A stretch of DNA of 64,000 nt, taken from contig NZ_PVNL01000124.1 in NCBI RefSeq assembly GCF_002994635.1, forward strand, positions 62,001 to 126,000, in the 5' to 3' direction. How positions within the stretch are numbered: position 1 is the first letter of the stretch; every line of letters begins with the position of its first letter. Of the stretch, positions 54,429 to 63,796 are shown one piece after another. A program made the translations under genes and the position numbers. The stretch comes from Enhygromyxa salina (lineage in GTDB: Bacteria; Myxococcota_A; Polyangia; Nannocystales; Nannocystaceae). The notes beneath the pieces are model-generated. The model had not been told where the DNA came from. It saw only the letters and a list, made by a program, of their open reading frames with translations, and did not search any database.

Positions 54429-55148
54429 ATGCCGGTCATGTCGATCATGTCGATCATGTCGATCATGCCGGCCGCCTCAGTCGTCGATGCCCTGAGCCCG
54501 ATCCCGTCGGCCGCCGAGCTGTGGGTCCTGATCACCCTCGCGGCGCTGGGCCTGCACCTGTTCGTCGAGCATCGCAAGTGGTCGGCCGCCGTCGCGATCA
54601 CCAAGCTGATCGCCTCGACCGGGTTCTTGATCACGGCGGTTCATGCGGGCGCGCTGGGGTCCGAGTGGGGCCGCTGGATCTTCGTCGGTCTGGTGCTGTC
54701 GTGGTGCGGCGACGCGTTCTTGCTCGCGCGGGCCAGGTCGATGTTTCTGGCTGGCCTCGTCGCGTTCTTGCTCGGTCACGTCGGCTATTGCGTGGCGTTT
54801 GTCACCCACGGGTTCGACACCACGGTCGCGCTGGCGTTCGCGCCTGTCGTGGTGATCGCGGGGCTGCTCGTCGATCGCTGGCTGCGTGATCACGTCGACG
54901 ACAACATGCGAGTCCCGGTCCGGGCGTACATCGTGGTCATCTCGATCATGCTGACGCTCGCGGTCGCAGCGTGGCGACAGGGCGGCTCGCACTTGCTCTT
55001 GCTCGGCGCGGTGTCGTTCTATTTGTCTGACCTCTCGGTCGCCCGTGATCGGTTCGTGCGCCGCGATTTTTTTAACCGGCTGTGGGGCCTGCCGGCCTAC
55101 TACCTAGGTCAGCTGTGTCTGGCGCTGTCGGTGCTCTCGCTCCGGTGA
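54429..55148 (+). CDS. YhhN family protein (lysoplasmalogenase-like)
   Basis: 239 residues with about eight membrane helices: LWVLITLAALGLHLFVEHRK, KLIASTGFLITAVHAG, GLVLSWCGDAFLLARARSMF (family motif with conserved Asp), VAFLLGHVGYCVAFVTHG, LLGAVSFYLSDLSVARDRFV and GLPAYYLGQLCLALSVL. These fit YhhN/TMEM86 proteins, some of which hydrolyse lysoplasmalogens or alkenyl ethers. The start region is a repeat: five in-frame ATGs at 54429, 54438, 54447, 54456 and 54465, so the exact start is open. Confidence 0.9.
   Translation: MPVMSIMSIMSIMPAASVVDALSPIPSAAELWVLITLAALGLHLFVEHRKWSAAVAITKLIASTGFLITAVHAGALGSEWGRWIFVGLVLSWCGDAFLLARARSMFLAGLVAFLLGHVGYCVAFVTHGFDTTVALAFAPVVVIAGLLVDRWLRDHVDDNMRVPVRAYIVVISIMLTLAVAAWRQGGSHLLLLGAVSFYLSDLSVARDRFVRRDFFNRLWGLPAYYLGQLCLALSVLSLR
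54438..54467 (+). repeat. 9-bp tandem repeat carrying start codons
   Basis: ATGTCGATC occurs three times in a row (54438-54464) followed by a further ATG. Each copy offers an in-frame start for the YhhN-type gene, so changes in copy number would not break it. Confidence 0.85.
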
Positions 55149-55162
55149 CACGCCGTCTCTTC

Positions 55163-55257
55163 GTTCAGCCTGCACGTACGATGGGTGCGATGCCATCCGC
55201 GCCGCGCCCCAACTCGTGGAGCTGGCGCGTAGATCTGTACGGACGTGCGGGCTGAAC
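55163..55257. ncRNA. Candidate structured RNA closed by a 15-bp stem
   Basis: GTTCAGCCTGCACGT (55163-55177) pairs with ACGTGCGGGCTGAAC (55243-55257) over 15 positions with a single G-U wobble. The 65-nt interior holds two more hairpins: GATGG/CCATC, and CGCG...CCAACTC/GAGCTGG...CGCG around GTG. A three-way junction is therefore possible. It lies in the 255-bp gap between the YhhN gene and the next gene. Strand is not decided. It could be a leader, a small RNA, or a palindromic repeat element. Confidence 0.4.
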
Positions 55258-55403
55258 AGCGCCACGTTCGCGCGCGCGTGGGCTTTCTCGTGTGAAGTCG
55301 TTGCGCGTGACTTGCCTGGCCCGGCGAAAACCCGCACCCTAAGCGGCCTAGTGAACGATTCCGGTTACCGCGACGACCGCGGAGCCCGGACTCGCAAGCG
55401 CGG

Positions 55404-57134
55404 ATGCATTCGTCTCAACTTCAGCTCTGGTCGGTCGACAAGCTCGACGCCCCGCGTGTGTGGGCGGGGCGGCCCTCGATCTTCGATCATGTGGAACGCG
55501 AGCTCGCAACGTTGCGCCAGACCCAAGCCGAACCAGGCGAGCAGGCGAGCGACGCAGGCGAGCAGGCGAGCGACGCGCTGGACGGCGGCGGCCTCGAGCT
55601 CGCGCTGCCCGATGACGAGCAGCACGAACGGGGTGGCTTGCGCTGGGCCGCGGGCGCGCTCGATGGCGTGATGGGCCGTCACGCTCAGATCGAAGACGAG
55701 CGCCTGCGCGCCAAGCAGATCGTCAAGGCCGTGCGAGACCTGCTCGACTCGGCCAGGCCCGCCCACCTCGAGCACCTCACCCGGCTGCTCACGCGCGCGC
55801 CCGTGCTCGGGGTGCTCGACGACGTGCTCGGCGAGCTCGTTGGCAACGGCGAGCTCGACCCGGATCGCTTCCACGAGCTCGCGCTGTTCCTGGTCCGCGG
55901 GGCGCCCGATCGCGAGGTCGTCAAGCTGGGCATCAGCATGCTCGGCGTGCTGGTGGGCTGCGACGAGCGAGACACGCTGCTCACGATCGGGCACCACGAA
56001 GAGTTCACGCTGTTTTGCGTGGTCGCGCTGGCGAGCACGCTCGAGGCCGCCGACCGCGAGCTGTGGCAGCTGGCCAAGGGCGTGCGCGGCTGGGGTCGGA
56101 TCCACGCCGTCGAGCGCCTGGCCCAGACCTGCGATCCAGAGATCCGCGCGTGGCTGGTCCGCCAGGGGTTCCGCAACCAGGTGATGGACGAGTACCTCGC
56201 CCACACCTGCGCGATCGCGGGGGATCTCGCGGGCGCGCTCGAGGCCGACATCGTCGACGACCCGCTGCTCGATGGCGCCGCGGGGATCCTCGCCGCGCTG
56301 CTCAACGGCGGGCCGGCGGAGGACATCGAAGACTACGAGCACGCCCCGCGTGCAGCTTCGGCCTACCTGCGCCACCTCGCGCGGCGACCCGAGCACCGGA
56401 CCCTCGATCTCGCTCACCTGCTCGTCGTCGAGCAGCTGCGCGAGTTCATCGGGCCGGTCGGCGACGAGCTCGAGGACGACGAGACCCTGCGCGAGCTCGG
56501 GTGGACCCTGGAGATCCGCCGGGTGGTCCTGGACATGTGCGCGCGCGTGGTCGCCCGGCCCGAGTGGCCGCGGTTGGTCCAAGAGGGGCTCGAGACCGAG
56601 TCGCTCGAGCGCTTTCACCAGGCCGACGCGGCCGCGCAGCTGCTGGGCATCGACGCGTGGTCGCACCACCTGCGTCGCGTGCAGGCCAGCCCGCGCAGCT
56701 CACCCTCATGGTTTCGCCTGGTCCAGACCGAGGACGACGATCGCTTCGCCCAGGCGCTGCAGCTGGCCGAGCGCCTGCTGCCGCTGCACGAGATCGCCAC
56801 GGGTCCGGCCGAAGAGGTCGGGCTCAGCCGCGAGTTCGATGTGCACGACACCTTGTTGATGGTCGTGCAGAGCCTGGTCGACAAGCCCGGGCGCGGGCTG
56901 GAGCTGCTCGACACGGCTCTGCAGTCGCCGGTCACACGGGTGCGTCGTGGCGCGCTGCGAGTGCTCGTGGCCTGGGCCGACGAGGGCGCGCTGGTGGCCG
57001 AGTCGGAGCACGCGGTCCATGCGGGCGGCTCGCTGCGAGGTGGGCTCGCGCTGCTCGAGCGGGCGGCGGCCCGTGAGGTCGACGAAGAGCTCGCGGCCGA
57101 GATGAACGAGCTGCGCAGCCGCTCACAACTCTGA
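55404..57134 (+). CDS. Helical-repeat (HEAT-like) protein of unknown function
   Basis: 576 residues, no signal peptide or membrane helix. Nearly all helical, with repeated hydrophobic/acidic patterns (HLEHLTRLLTRAPVLGVLDD, ELWQLAKGVRGWGRIHAVER, LLMVVQSLVDKPGRGLELLD, TRVRRGALRVLVAWADEGAL). Near the N-terminus GEQASDA occurs twice in tandem, from a 21-bp DNA repeat. Likely an alpha-solenoid that binds another protein. Monocistronic as far as can be seen. Confidence 0.7.
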   Translation: MHSSQLQLWSVDKLDAPRVWAGRPSIFDHVERELATLRQTQAEPGEQASDAGEQASDALDGGGLELALPDDEQHERGGLRWAAGALDGVMGRHAQIEDERLRAKQIVKAVRDLLDSARPAHLEHLTRLLTRAPVLGVLDDVLGELVGNGELDPDRFHELALFLVRGAPDREVVKLGISMLGVLVGCDERDTLLTIGHHEEFTLFCVVALASTLEAADRELWQLAKGVRGWGRIHAVERLAQTCDPEIRAWLVRQGFRNQVMDEYLAHTCAIAGDLAGALEADIVDDPLLDGAAGILAALLNGGPAEDIEDYEHAPRAASAYLRHLARRPEHRTLDLAHLLVVEQLREFIGPVGDELEDDETLRELGWTLEIRRVVLDMCARVVARPEWPRLVQEGLETESLERFHQADAAAQLLGIDAWSHHLRRVQASPRSSPSWFRLVQTEDDDRFAQALQLAERLLPLHEIATGPAEEVGLSREFDVHDTLLMVVQSLVDKPGRGLELLDTALQSPVTRVRRGALRVLVAWADEGALVAESEHAVHAGGSLRGGLALLERAAAREVDEELAAEMNELRSRSQL

Positions 57135-57257
57135 GGGCTCCAGCCTCGGGCCTGGGTCTGGGCCTGGCTCGCAGCACGGGCTCAGCTCCAGAATTCGACC
57201 GGCGAGCCCACAATAGGTCGCATCCCGGGTCGGCCGCGCGTGTACGCTTTCGGATCA

Positions 57258-59825
57258 ATGAACATTCGCCGGCTCGTACCTCTGGGATGCGTCCTCATTT
57301 TATCGGGTCTGTCGGCGATCGTGGTGGGAGCGCCACCGAAGCCGGTGCCAACCAACGACTGCCCAACGCCCGACGCCGCCAAGTGCGTCAGCGAGGGCTA
57401 CCTCGAGAGCTCGTGCGGGCGCCGCCATCAGAGCACCTGCGAGCCGCACGTGGTCGCGGCTTTGAAGGCTCACTACAACGCAACCGCGGCGCCCAAGCTG
57501 CCGATGCTCGGGCCCAACCACCACGACCTGCCTGGCGATCTCAAGCAGGGCAAGTACTTCGCCTACACACCAGCGAAGACCTTGGTCAAGGCCCAGGCCA
57601 GCCTGAGCAAGGTCTATCGCAAGGTCGCTGATCCGATCGCGGGCCACGTCGGTATGAGCACCGCCGCGCTCGCGCCCGTCGATCGGCTCGGCAAGGTCTC
57701 GCCGTCGACCGCCGCGGCCTACCATCGCGAGCCGAGCTGGGCCGCGAACGGAAACAAGGTCGAGAGCTGCGCCGAGTATGCCTACGAGCGCAGCCATGAC
57801 GTGGTTCGCTTCATCGACGCGGCGTCGGCCTGCCGGGGTGATCGCGAGTGTGTGTTCGACGTGGCCTACCTCGACAGCACGCCGGGCATCGCTGATCGCA
57901 ACTTGGTCGACACCAGCGGTCGGGCGCTGCCCAAGCTGCCGCTGGCCAAGGGCACGTTTGTCAAGAACGATCTGTTCGCGCTCGGCGATCGCCTGGTTCG
58001 CGCCAACGGGGTGACGCCGCTACCGCCGACCCCGTCGATCCTCGCGCTCGAGGCTGCGCTGCGCGACGGGCTGACTTGGTATCAGCTCGGTAGCTGCAAG
58101 GGGAAGACCTGCAACACCCGCAAGTTCAGCGACGAGTGGGCGTGGCACGAGCACCTGCACCAGGCCACGAACAAGCTCTCGCAGGCCGAGTTCGAGGAGT
58201 ACGAGGCCCGCCGGGCCGCGTTTCGAGCGTTGCTCGAGGACTGGGCGGCGGCGGTCGACGGGGAACATCAGGTGCTCATGCAAGCAGAGGTCGCCGACGT
58301 CGTGCTGCCCTTCGACATGCGGGCCAACAACCCCTTCGAGCGCTTCGAGCTCGAGCACGACCTGATCGAGCGCAGCAATCAGCACCTCCAGCAGGTCAAG
58401 AAGCGGTTCGGCACCCAGATCCTCGACATGCGGCTCGAGGACGCCGTCAAGCAGGTGGTCGGGGCTCAGTCCCAGGCGGGGTCGCTGGCCTTCGGCGTGT
58501 TCGCGGCGCCCGCGATGGGCCCCAGCTCGTCGAACACGCCCACGCCAGCCGGGGGCGCCAAGCAACCGAGCGCGAACAACAACAACACGATCGCGGGCGC
58601 GTGTGTGCGCGCGAGCGGCTGGGGTCTCGAGATGAACGGGGCGGGGAAGCTCAGCTGTCGGATCGGCGAGTTCTTGCGTGACGAGTGGGCGCGCAAGCAA
58701 GCCGGCGAGAAGAGCTGCCTCGATCTCGGCAACCCAGACTGCGACTGGGCGCTGCCCATGTTCGAAGCGGCGATCCTCGACGGGATTCCGCTGCTCGATC
58801 GCCAGCTCCGCGATGAGCGGACCTGCATGGCCTGGCAAGACGGGGCGACGTTCCCAGCCGCCAGCGTGGCCATTGTCGAGAACCGGCTCGAGGCCAACGA
58901 GGCCGCGTTCGCCGAGACCTGGCCGCTGGTCAAGCCCTTCGATCAAGGCACCAACAGCAGCGGTCGCAAGTTCGGTAAGGACTGGGGAGGCGGTGACTAC
59001 ATCGGGGACAAGGACTGGTTCGCGGCCGGCTACCACTACGATCTGGGCTGGAACGTGACGCCGCTCGCAAAGAATGGTCAAGGCTCGATCTGCAAGGTCG
59101 GCGGCTCGATCCACGCCAACACCGGGTTCGACGCGTGGATCGTCGGCGCCAAGGTCGAGGTCGTCGATGGCGCGGTCCGGGCCGAGTCCAACATCGGGAC
59201 GGGCGGCCAGGTTCGCTACAACGCTCACCTCGAGATGTTCGACCAGTCGCTGTTCTCGACCGCGAACGAGCCGGACGACTGGAAGGTCGCGCAGAGCTTC
59301 TCGACCAAACCCAGCGCTGGCTTTGGCATCAGCCTGCCCGTGCCCGCGCCGCGCTTCGACATCTACGTCGGCGTGCCGATCTCGGGGCAGCTGTGGGGGG
59401 AGCTGTTGTTTGGATCGGCGCTGACGATGTCGGGCGAGGCCGGGGCGTCGTGCGAGGGCGGCCCCAAGTTTGGGATCCGCGCCACGTACATGCCCCTGTT
59501 CGCCGCCTATGGGCTCGGCCAGGTCGGGGTTGGGGTCGCGGGGGTCGTGAGCGCGGGCGTCCGGGCGTCGCTGACCCTGGTCATGGTCGGCGTGCCGCTC
59601 GAGGTCGGCATGCAGGTCAAGACCAAGCAGGGCAAGCAGGTGCTCAGCTTCGACTCGCAGGTCTCGCTGCTGCTCTCGACCTTGGCCGGGCGGGTCTCGC
59701 TGTACATCGAGTTCTTGATGTTCGACGAGGAGTGGGAGCTGTTTCGCTGGGATGGGTTCGGTCCGCTGAAGGCTGACTTGATGCCGCGGCTGGGGGTCGA
59801 AGTTCCGCTCTCGGGGATGAAGTGA
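57258..59825 (+). CDS. Large secreted protein of unknown function
   Basis: 855 residues from ATG 57258, chosen over GTG 57240 because it gives MNIRRLVPLGCVLILSGLSA, a normal signal peptide. The N-terminal half is helical with many Cys pairs (NDCPTPDAAKCVSEGYLESS, ACRGDRECVF, GSCKGKTCNT) and contains an HEHLH sequence in WAWHEHLHQATNKLSQAEFE. The C-terminal 280 residues are beta-rich and Gly-rich (GYHYDLGWNVTPLAKNGQGS, APRFDIYVGVPISGQLWGEL). Ends VEVPLSGMK. It overlaps the next gene by 4 bp, so the two products probably work together outside the cytoplasm. Confidence 0.78.
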   Translation: MNIRRLVPLGCVLILSGLSAIVVGAPPKPVPTNDCPTPDAAKCVSEGYLESSCGRRHQSTCEPHVVAALKAHYNATAAPKLPMLGPNHHDLPGDLKQGKYFAYTPAKTLVKAQASLSKVYRKVADPIAGHVGMSTAALAPVDRLGKVSPSTAAAYHREPSWAANGNKVESCAEYAYERSHDVVRFIDAASACRGDRECVFDVAYLDSTPGIADRNLVDTSGRALPKLPLAKGTFVKNDLFALGDRLVRANGVTPLPPTPSILALEAALRDGLTWYQLGSCKGKTCNTRKFSDEWAWHEHLHQATNKLSQAEFEEYEARRAAFRALLEDWAAAVDGEHQVLMQAEVADVVLPFDMRANNPFERFELEHDLIERSNQHLQQVKKRFGTQILDMRLEDAVKQVVGAQSQAGSLAFGVFAAPAMGPSSSNTPTPAGGAKQPSANNNNTIAGACVRASGWGLEMNGAGKLSCRIGEFLRDEWARKQAGEKSCLDLGNPDCDWALPMFEAAILDGIPLLDRQLRDERTCMAWQDGATFPAASVAIVENRLEANEAAFAETWPLVKPFDQGTNSSGRKFGKDWGGGDYIGDKDWFAAGYHYDLGWNVTPLAKNGQGSICKVGGSIHANTGFDAWIVGAKVEVVDGAVRAESNIGTGGQVRYNAHLEMFDQSLFSTANEPDDWKVAQSFSTKPSAGFGISLPVPAPRFDIYVGVPISGQLWGELLFGSALTMSGEAGASCEGGPKFGIRATYMPLFAAYGLGQVGVGVAGVVSAGVRASLTLVMVGVPLEVGMQVKTKQGKQVLSFDSQVSLLLSTLAGRVSLYIEFLMFDEEWELFRWDGFGPLKADLMPRLGVEVPLSGMK

Positions 59826-61639
59826 GCGGACGGCGGCTCGCCGTCGCGCTGGCGCTCGGGCTCGGGTGTGGACCAGCACCGGAGTCCCCCCCGCCGCCTG
59901 CAATGAGCACCAGCGAGGCAGGGTCGCTCGCGCCCGATCTGCGGGTCGGCGAGGTGCACATCTACACGATCGACTGGCAGACCCACGGCGCGCGTGGGAT
60001 CGACGGCACGATGGTCTCGGGCGGCTTGACCCTACGCGGGGAGCTGGCCGTCAGCGCGCTCTCGCATGGACCCGACGGGACCCGGGTCTCGCTGTGGTTT
60101 CCCAGCCTGCGCGAGTCGGCGCTGGTCGTTCACGGCGAGCGCGTCGAGCTCGATCCGCGTGAGCTGGTCGATCTGCACGCCGAGTTTGTGGTCGACGCGA
60201 GCGGCGATGTCCGCCACGCCTACTTCGCGGCCGACAGCCCCCCGATGTTTCGCGAGCTGATGCGCGGGGTGATCGCCCGCTACGATCTGCGCGGCGCGAA
60301 CCCGGGTCCAGAGCGACGAACGCTGCGCGGCGGTCATGGGTTGGTCGAGGTCGTCTATCGCCGCGAGCCGTCGGGCGTCGTGGTTCGCGACCTCGCGCAG
60401 GTGGTGCGGTTCGACACCGCACCCGGGGTCGAGGTCGACCCGACCATGGTGATCGCCGAGGCTCGGATCGAGCTCGATGCGCGGCGCTTGCCCATTGCGA
60501 TCGACCAGCGCGACAGCATCGACCTCGGGGGCGTGGTCGAGCTGGTCAGCGACGACCGGTTCACGCTCGAGTATGTGCGGACGCGGGAGGCCGACCCTGG
60601 GGTCGCGCCGCTCGCTGGGTCTGCGACCGAGCTAGTCGAGCTAGTCGAGCTAGTCATGGTCGACCCGACCGCCGGGCCCGATCGCGAGGCCGCCGATCGG
60701 GCCCTCGACCGGCAGCTGGCCGCGGGCATGACCTTCGACGACATCGAGGTTGCGATCGCCACCATGGATGGCGGGGTGTTCCCGCGGCCTGGGCTGGTCT
60801 CGCGGGCGGCCGCGCTGCTGCGCAGCTCCCCCGAGCTGATCCCGAGCGTGATCCAGACTTGCCTGAGGGCCGGTGGCAACGGACGTCAGCTCAGCTTCGA
60901 CCTGCTGGCATCGACCGGGAGCTCGATCGCCCAGGCGGCGATGCACGGCTTGCTGCTGGACCCTGCGGCGCGAGGCTGGTCGGAGCGGGCGCTGTTGTTT
61001 CAGCGGTTCGCGTTCGTCAGCGAGCCGAGCTCCGCGACTGGTGGGTTCTTGCTCGACCAGCTGGCCGCGGCGCAGAGCGAGGGGGATGAGAAGATGGTTC
61101 GGGCGATCCTGCATCCGCTCGGGACCGTCGCTGGACGGGTTCAGGATCCGGTGCTCGCCGAGCAGATGCATCAGGCGTTGGTCCGCGCGGCGGCCAGCGA
61201 GGTGGGGGCGATCCGGGCGGCGTCGATCTCGGGCCTCGGCAACGCGCGTCGGGCCAGCGATCGCGCGCGGCTGATCGGGGCGCTCGCCGATCCCGATCCC
61301 GACGTTCGGGTCGAGGCGGCCGCGGCCCTGCGCGCGCACGTGGTCCCCGAGGCCACCGCGGCGTTGCTCGAGGCCCTCGATGACAGCGACGTCGCCGTCG
61401 CGTCACGGGCCCTGACTGTCCTCCACGAGCGCCACTACGAGGGCCAGCCTGGCCCGGAGCTGATCGCCCGGGCGACGCTGGGCCGCTATCAGCCGGCGCT
61501 CGATCGCGCGATGGCCTCGGCGCTGGTCGGCACGCGTGAGCAGGTCGCGGTCCGGGACGCGATCGCGGCGATCGCCGCCCGGACCGGCGACCCCGCGCTG
61601 GCGACCGAGCTCACGCTGCTGCTGGGCGCGCAACCCTGA
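59822..61639 (+). CDS. Lipoprotein with vitellogenin-N-like beta domain and HEAT repeats
   Basis: 605 residues from the GTG at 59822 (GTGA overlap with the preceding gene). Signal MSGRRLAVALALGLGC, lipobox LGC (Cys16). Residues about 35-260 are beta-rich (VGEVHIYTIDWQTHGARGID, GGLTLRGELAVSAL, PMFRELMRGVIARYDLRGA), and the second half is helical with HEAT-type repeats (GAIRAASISGLGNARRASDR, DPDVRVEAAAALRAHVVPEA, DSDVAVASRALTVL). This order (beta barrel then alpha-helical arch) is that of the lipid-carrier N-terminal module of vitellogenin/MTP. Similarity is by pattern, so lipid transfer is only a hypothesis. Confidence 0.68.
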   Translation: MSGRRLAVALALGLGCGPAPESPPPPAMSTSEAGSLAPDLRVGEVHIYTIDWQTHGARGIDGTMVSGGLTLRGELAVSALSHGPDGTRVSLWFPSLRESALVVHGERVELDPRELVDLHAEFVVDASGDVRHAYFAADSPPMFRELMRGVIARYDLRGANPGPERRTLRGGHGLVEVVYRREPSGVVVRDLAQVVRFDTAPGVEVDPTMVIAEARIELDARRLPIAIDQRDSIDLGGVVELVSDDRFTLEYVRTREADPGVAPLAGSATELVELVELVMVDPTAGPDREAADRALDRQLAAGMTFDDIEVAIATMDGGVFPRPGLVSRAAALLRSSPELIPSVIQTCLRAGGNGRQLSFDLLASTGSSIAQAAMHGLLLDPAARGWSERALLFQRFAFVSEPSSATGGFLLDQLAAAQSEGDEKMVRAILHPLGTVAGRVQDPVLAEQMHQALVRAAASEVGAIRAASISGLGNARRASDRARLIGALADPDPDVRVEAAAALRAHVVPEATAALLEALDDSDVAVASRALTVLHERHYEGQPGPELIARATLGRYQPALDRAMASALVGTREQVAVRDAIAAIAARTGDPALATELTLLLGAQP

Positions 61640-61647
61640 GAGCTGGA

Positions 61648-62844
61648 CTAGAGCTCCCGGACCGCGCGGGCGCCCACGCCGAGCGAGACGCCGCCGAGCG
61701 CGAGCAAGCCGGCGCACGCGGGCGCGATCTCGGCGAGCGAGGACCCCCGCCAGACCGCGCCTTCGATCGCGATCAGCGCCCACGCGACCGGGCTCGCGTT
61801 CGCGGCCACCTGCAGCCAGCTCGGCATCAGGAACAGCGGCAGCATCCCGCCGCCGAGCATCGCCATGCCCATGAGGATCGCCCAGCTCATGCCGGCCGCC
61901 GAGTGGGTGCGGCGCCCGAGCACGGCGAGCAGCGTCATGACCCCGACGAAGCCCAGGGCCGTGCACGCGAGCGCGAGCGCGAGCAGGCCGACGCTCTGCG
62001 GCCGCACGCCAAACCCGATCACGGCGGCGAGCACCAGCGTGATCTGCATGACGACGATCGCAACCAGGCACGCGCCCGCCTTGCCCGCGAGGATCGTCAG
62101 CCGTGAGACCGGCGCGACCGCGAGTCGCAGCAGCGTGCCGCGCTTGCGCTCCTCGACCAGGCTGACCGCGAAGGTGGCCGCGCAGGCCAGGACCGCCCAG
62201 ATGATCCCCTGCGGAAAGGTGACGGCGTAGGGCGAGGGCGGCCGCGCGACCGGGCCGCGCACAGCGGCGTGCACGGTCTGAAACTCGATCTCGACGGCTT
62301 CGATCGGCGCGGTGGCGTCTGCGTTGGGCAGGCCGCGAGCGAGCGCCCGCCAGGCCGCGAGCTGGGTCGCGTTGGTGAGCAGCTCGGCCTCGCTGCGGCG
62401 GCGCGGGTCGACGCCCAGCTCGACCGCGCGGCCTGGCGCCGGCGAGGCGGCGGTCGGCTCGAGCACGCTCGGCGCCGCGCCGAAGCCCGCCGCGATGTGA
62501 ACGTAAGCCGGATGCTCGCCGGTCCGCACGCGCTCGCGGGCGGTGTCGAGCTCGGCGGGCGCGAGCGTGACGCGGGGATCCGCGTCGAGCTCGGCGACCA
62601 GCGCCTCGCTCGCGCGGCTGTGATCCTCGTCGACGATCAGCACGGTCATCGCCGCGGCCCGGTCCGCGTCACCATCATCGAGCTGGGCCCCAAACCCGGG
62701 CCCGAGCGCTCCGAAGAAGCTCGCCAGCACCAGCGGCCACGCGAAGGTCAAGAACACGGCGCCGCGGTCCCGCATGAGCAGGCGCAGATCCTTGCTGATC
62801 AACGCCGCGATCGCCCGCGCGGTGGCGCTGGCCATGCCGCTCAC
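61648..62844 (-). CDS. ABC-2 type transporter permease
   Basis: 398 residues. GTG start at 62844 overlaps the ATPase stop (GTGA); an ATG at 62835 is also possible. One N-terminal helix (LTFAWPLVLASFFGALG), a large outside loop of about 170 residues, then five C-terminal helices (FPQGIIWAVLACAATFAVSL, AGACLVAIVVMQITLVLAAV, ALALACTALGFVGVMTLLAV, MGMAMLGGGMLPLFL). The short cytoplasmic motif EERKRGTLLRLAVAPVSRL is characteristic of the YhhJ/DrrB group. With the adjacent ATPase it forms an exporter for an unknown substrate. The stop is 8 bp from the convergent HEAT lipoprotein gene. Confidence 0.92.
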   Translation of the reverse strand: MSGMASATARAIAALISKDLRLLMRDRGAVFLTFAWPLVLASFFGALGPGFGAQLDDGDADRAAAMTVLIVDEDHSRASEALVAELDADPRVTLAPAELDTARERVRTGEHPAYVHIAAGFGAAPSVLEPTAASPAPGRAVELGVDPRRRSEAELLTNATQLAAWRALARGLPNADATAPIEAVEIEFQTVHAAVRGPVARPPSPYAVTFPQGIIWAVLACAATFAVSLVEERKRGTLLRLAVAPVSRLTILAGKAGACLVAIVVMQITLVLAAVIGFGVRPQSVGLLALALACTALGFVGVMTLLAVLGRRTHSAAGMSWAILMGMAMLGGGMLPLFLMPSWLQVAANASPVAWALIAIEGAVWRGSSLAEIAPACAGLLALGGVSLGVGARAVREL

Positions 62845-63719
62845 TCCCGCAAGCTCCGTCCGGTCAGCTGCAGGAACACCTGCTCGAGGGTCGGCCGCTC
62901 GACGCGAAACCCCAGCGGCGCGCGGCCCTGCGCGAGCTCGTTGAGGGTTGCGAGCGGATCGTCAGTCTCGATCGACTCGCGCTCACCTTCGAACTCGACG
63001 ACCAGCTGCGGCTTGCCAGCGTGGCCAGCGAGGAGCGCGTCGAGCCGATCCACGGCGAGCAGCTGGCCATGGTCGATGATCGCCACGCGGTCGCAGATCC
63101 GCTGGGCCTCCTCCATGTAGTGGGTGGTGTAGAGCACCGCCTTGCCCTGCGCGCGGAGCTGCTCGATGTTGCTCAGCAAGTGCGCGCGCGACTGCGGATC
63201 GACCCCGACGGTCGGCTCGTCGAGCAGCAGCAGGGCGGGATCGTGAACCAGCGCCGCGGCCAGGTTGAGCCGCCGCGCCATCCCGCCCGAGTAGGTCTTG
63301 ACCCGATCCTCGCGGCGCTCGCTGAGCCCCACGAACTCGAGCGCGGCGTCGACCCGCGCGCGCAGCTGCGGGCCCGCGCAGCCTTGCAAGCCGGCGAAGA
63401 AGCGCAGGTTCTCGGCGCCGCTGAGCTCGTCGTAGAGCGCCAGCGCCTGCGGGGCCAGCCCGATCTGCCGCCGCACCGCCGGATCGCGTGGCGAGCCAGA
63501 CACGCCGCCAGAGAACGCGAGCCGAACCTCACCGTGATCGGCGGCGAGCAGGCCCGCGGTGCACGACACGAGCGTGCTCTTGCCCGCGCCGTTGGGGCCG
63601 AGCAGCCCGACGATCTCGCCCGCGCCGACACGCAGCGAGACGCCGTCGAGCGCGAGCGTGCGGCCGTGGGACTTTCGCAGGTCGACGAGCTCGAGCACCG
63701 GCCGCGCAGTATAGGCCAT
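62841..63719 (-). CDS. ABC transporter ATP-binding protein
   Basis: 292 residues from ATG at 63719; the frame is open further but the first 34 codons lack support. Walker A GLLGPNGAGKSTL, Q-loop IGLAPQ, signature YSGGMARRL (variant of LSGGQ), Walker B LLLLDEPTVGVD, and H-loop TTHYMEEAQ are all present. C-terminal extension ends FRVERPTLEQVFLQLTGRSL, typical of DrrA-like drug/lipid exporters. Coupled to the permease gene by a 4-bp overlap. Confidence 0.94.
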   Translation of the reverse strand: MAYTARPVLELVDLRKSHGRTLALDGVSLRVGAGEIVGLLGPNGAGKSTLVSCTAGLLAADHGEVRLAFSGGVSGSPRDPAVRRQIGLAPQALALYDELSGAENLRFFAGLQGCAGPQLRARVDAALEFVGLSERREDRVKTYSGGMARRLNLAAALVHDPALLLLDEPTVGVDPQSRAHLLSNIEQLRAQGKAVLYTTHYMEEAQRICDRVAIIDHGQLLAVDRLDALLAGHAGKPQLVVEFEGERESIETDDPLATLNELAQGRAPLGFRVERPTLEQVFLQLTGRSLRE

Positions 63720-63796
63720 GGCTGCATGCAAGCTCACGTTGGCGCCCAGGTCCACGGGGGTTCGGGGACCGCGGCGGTCTGGCATGGTTCGGCCGC

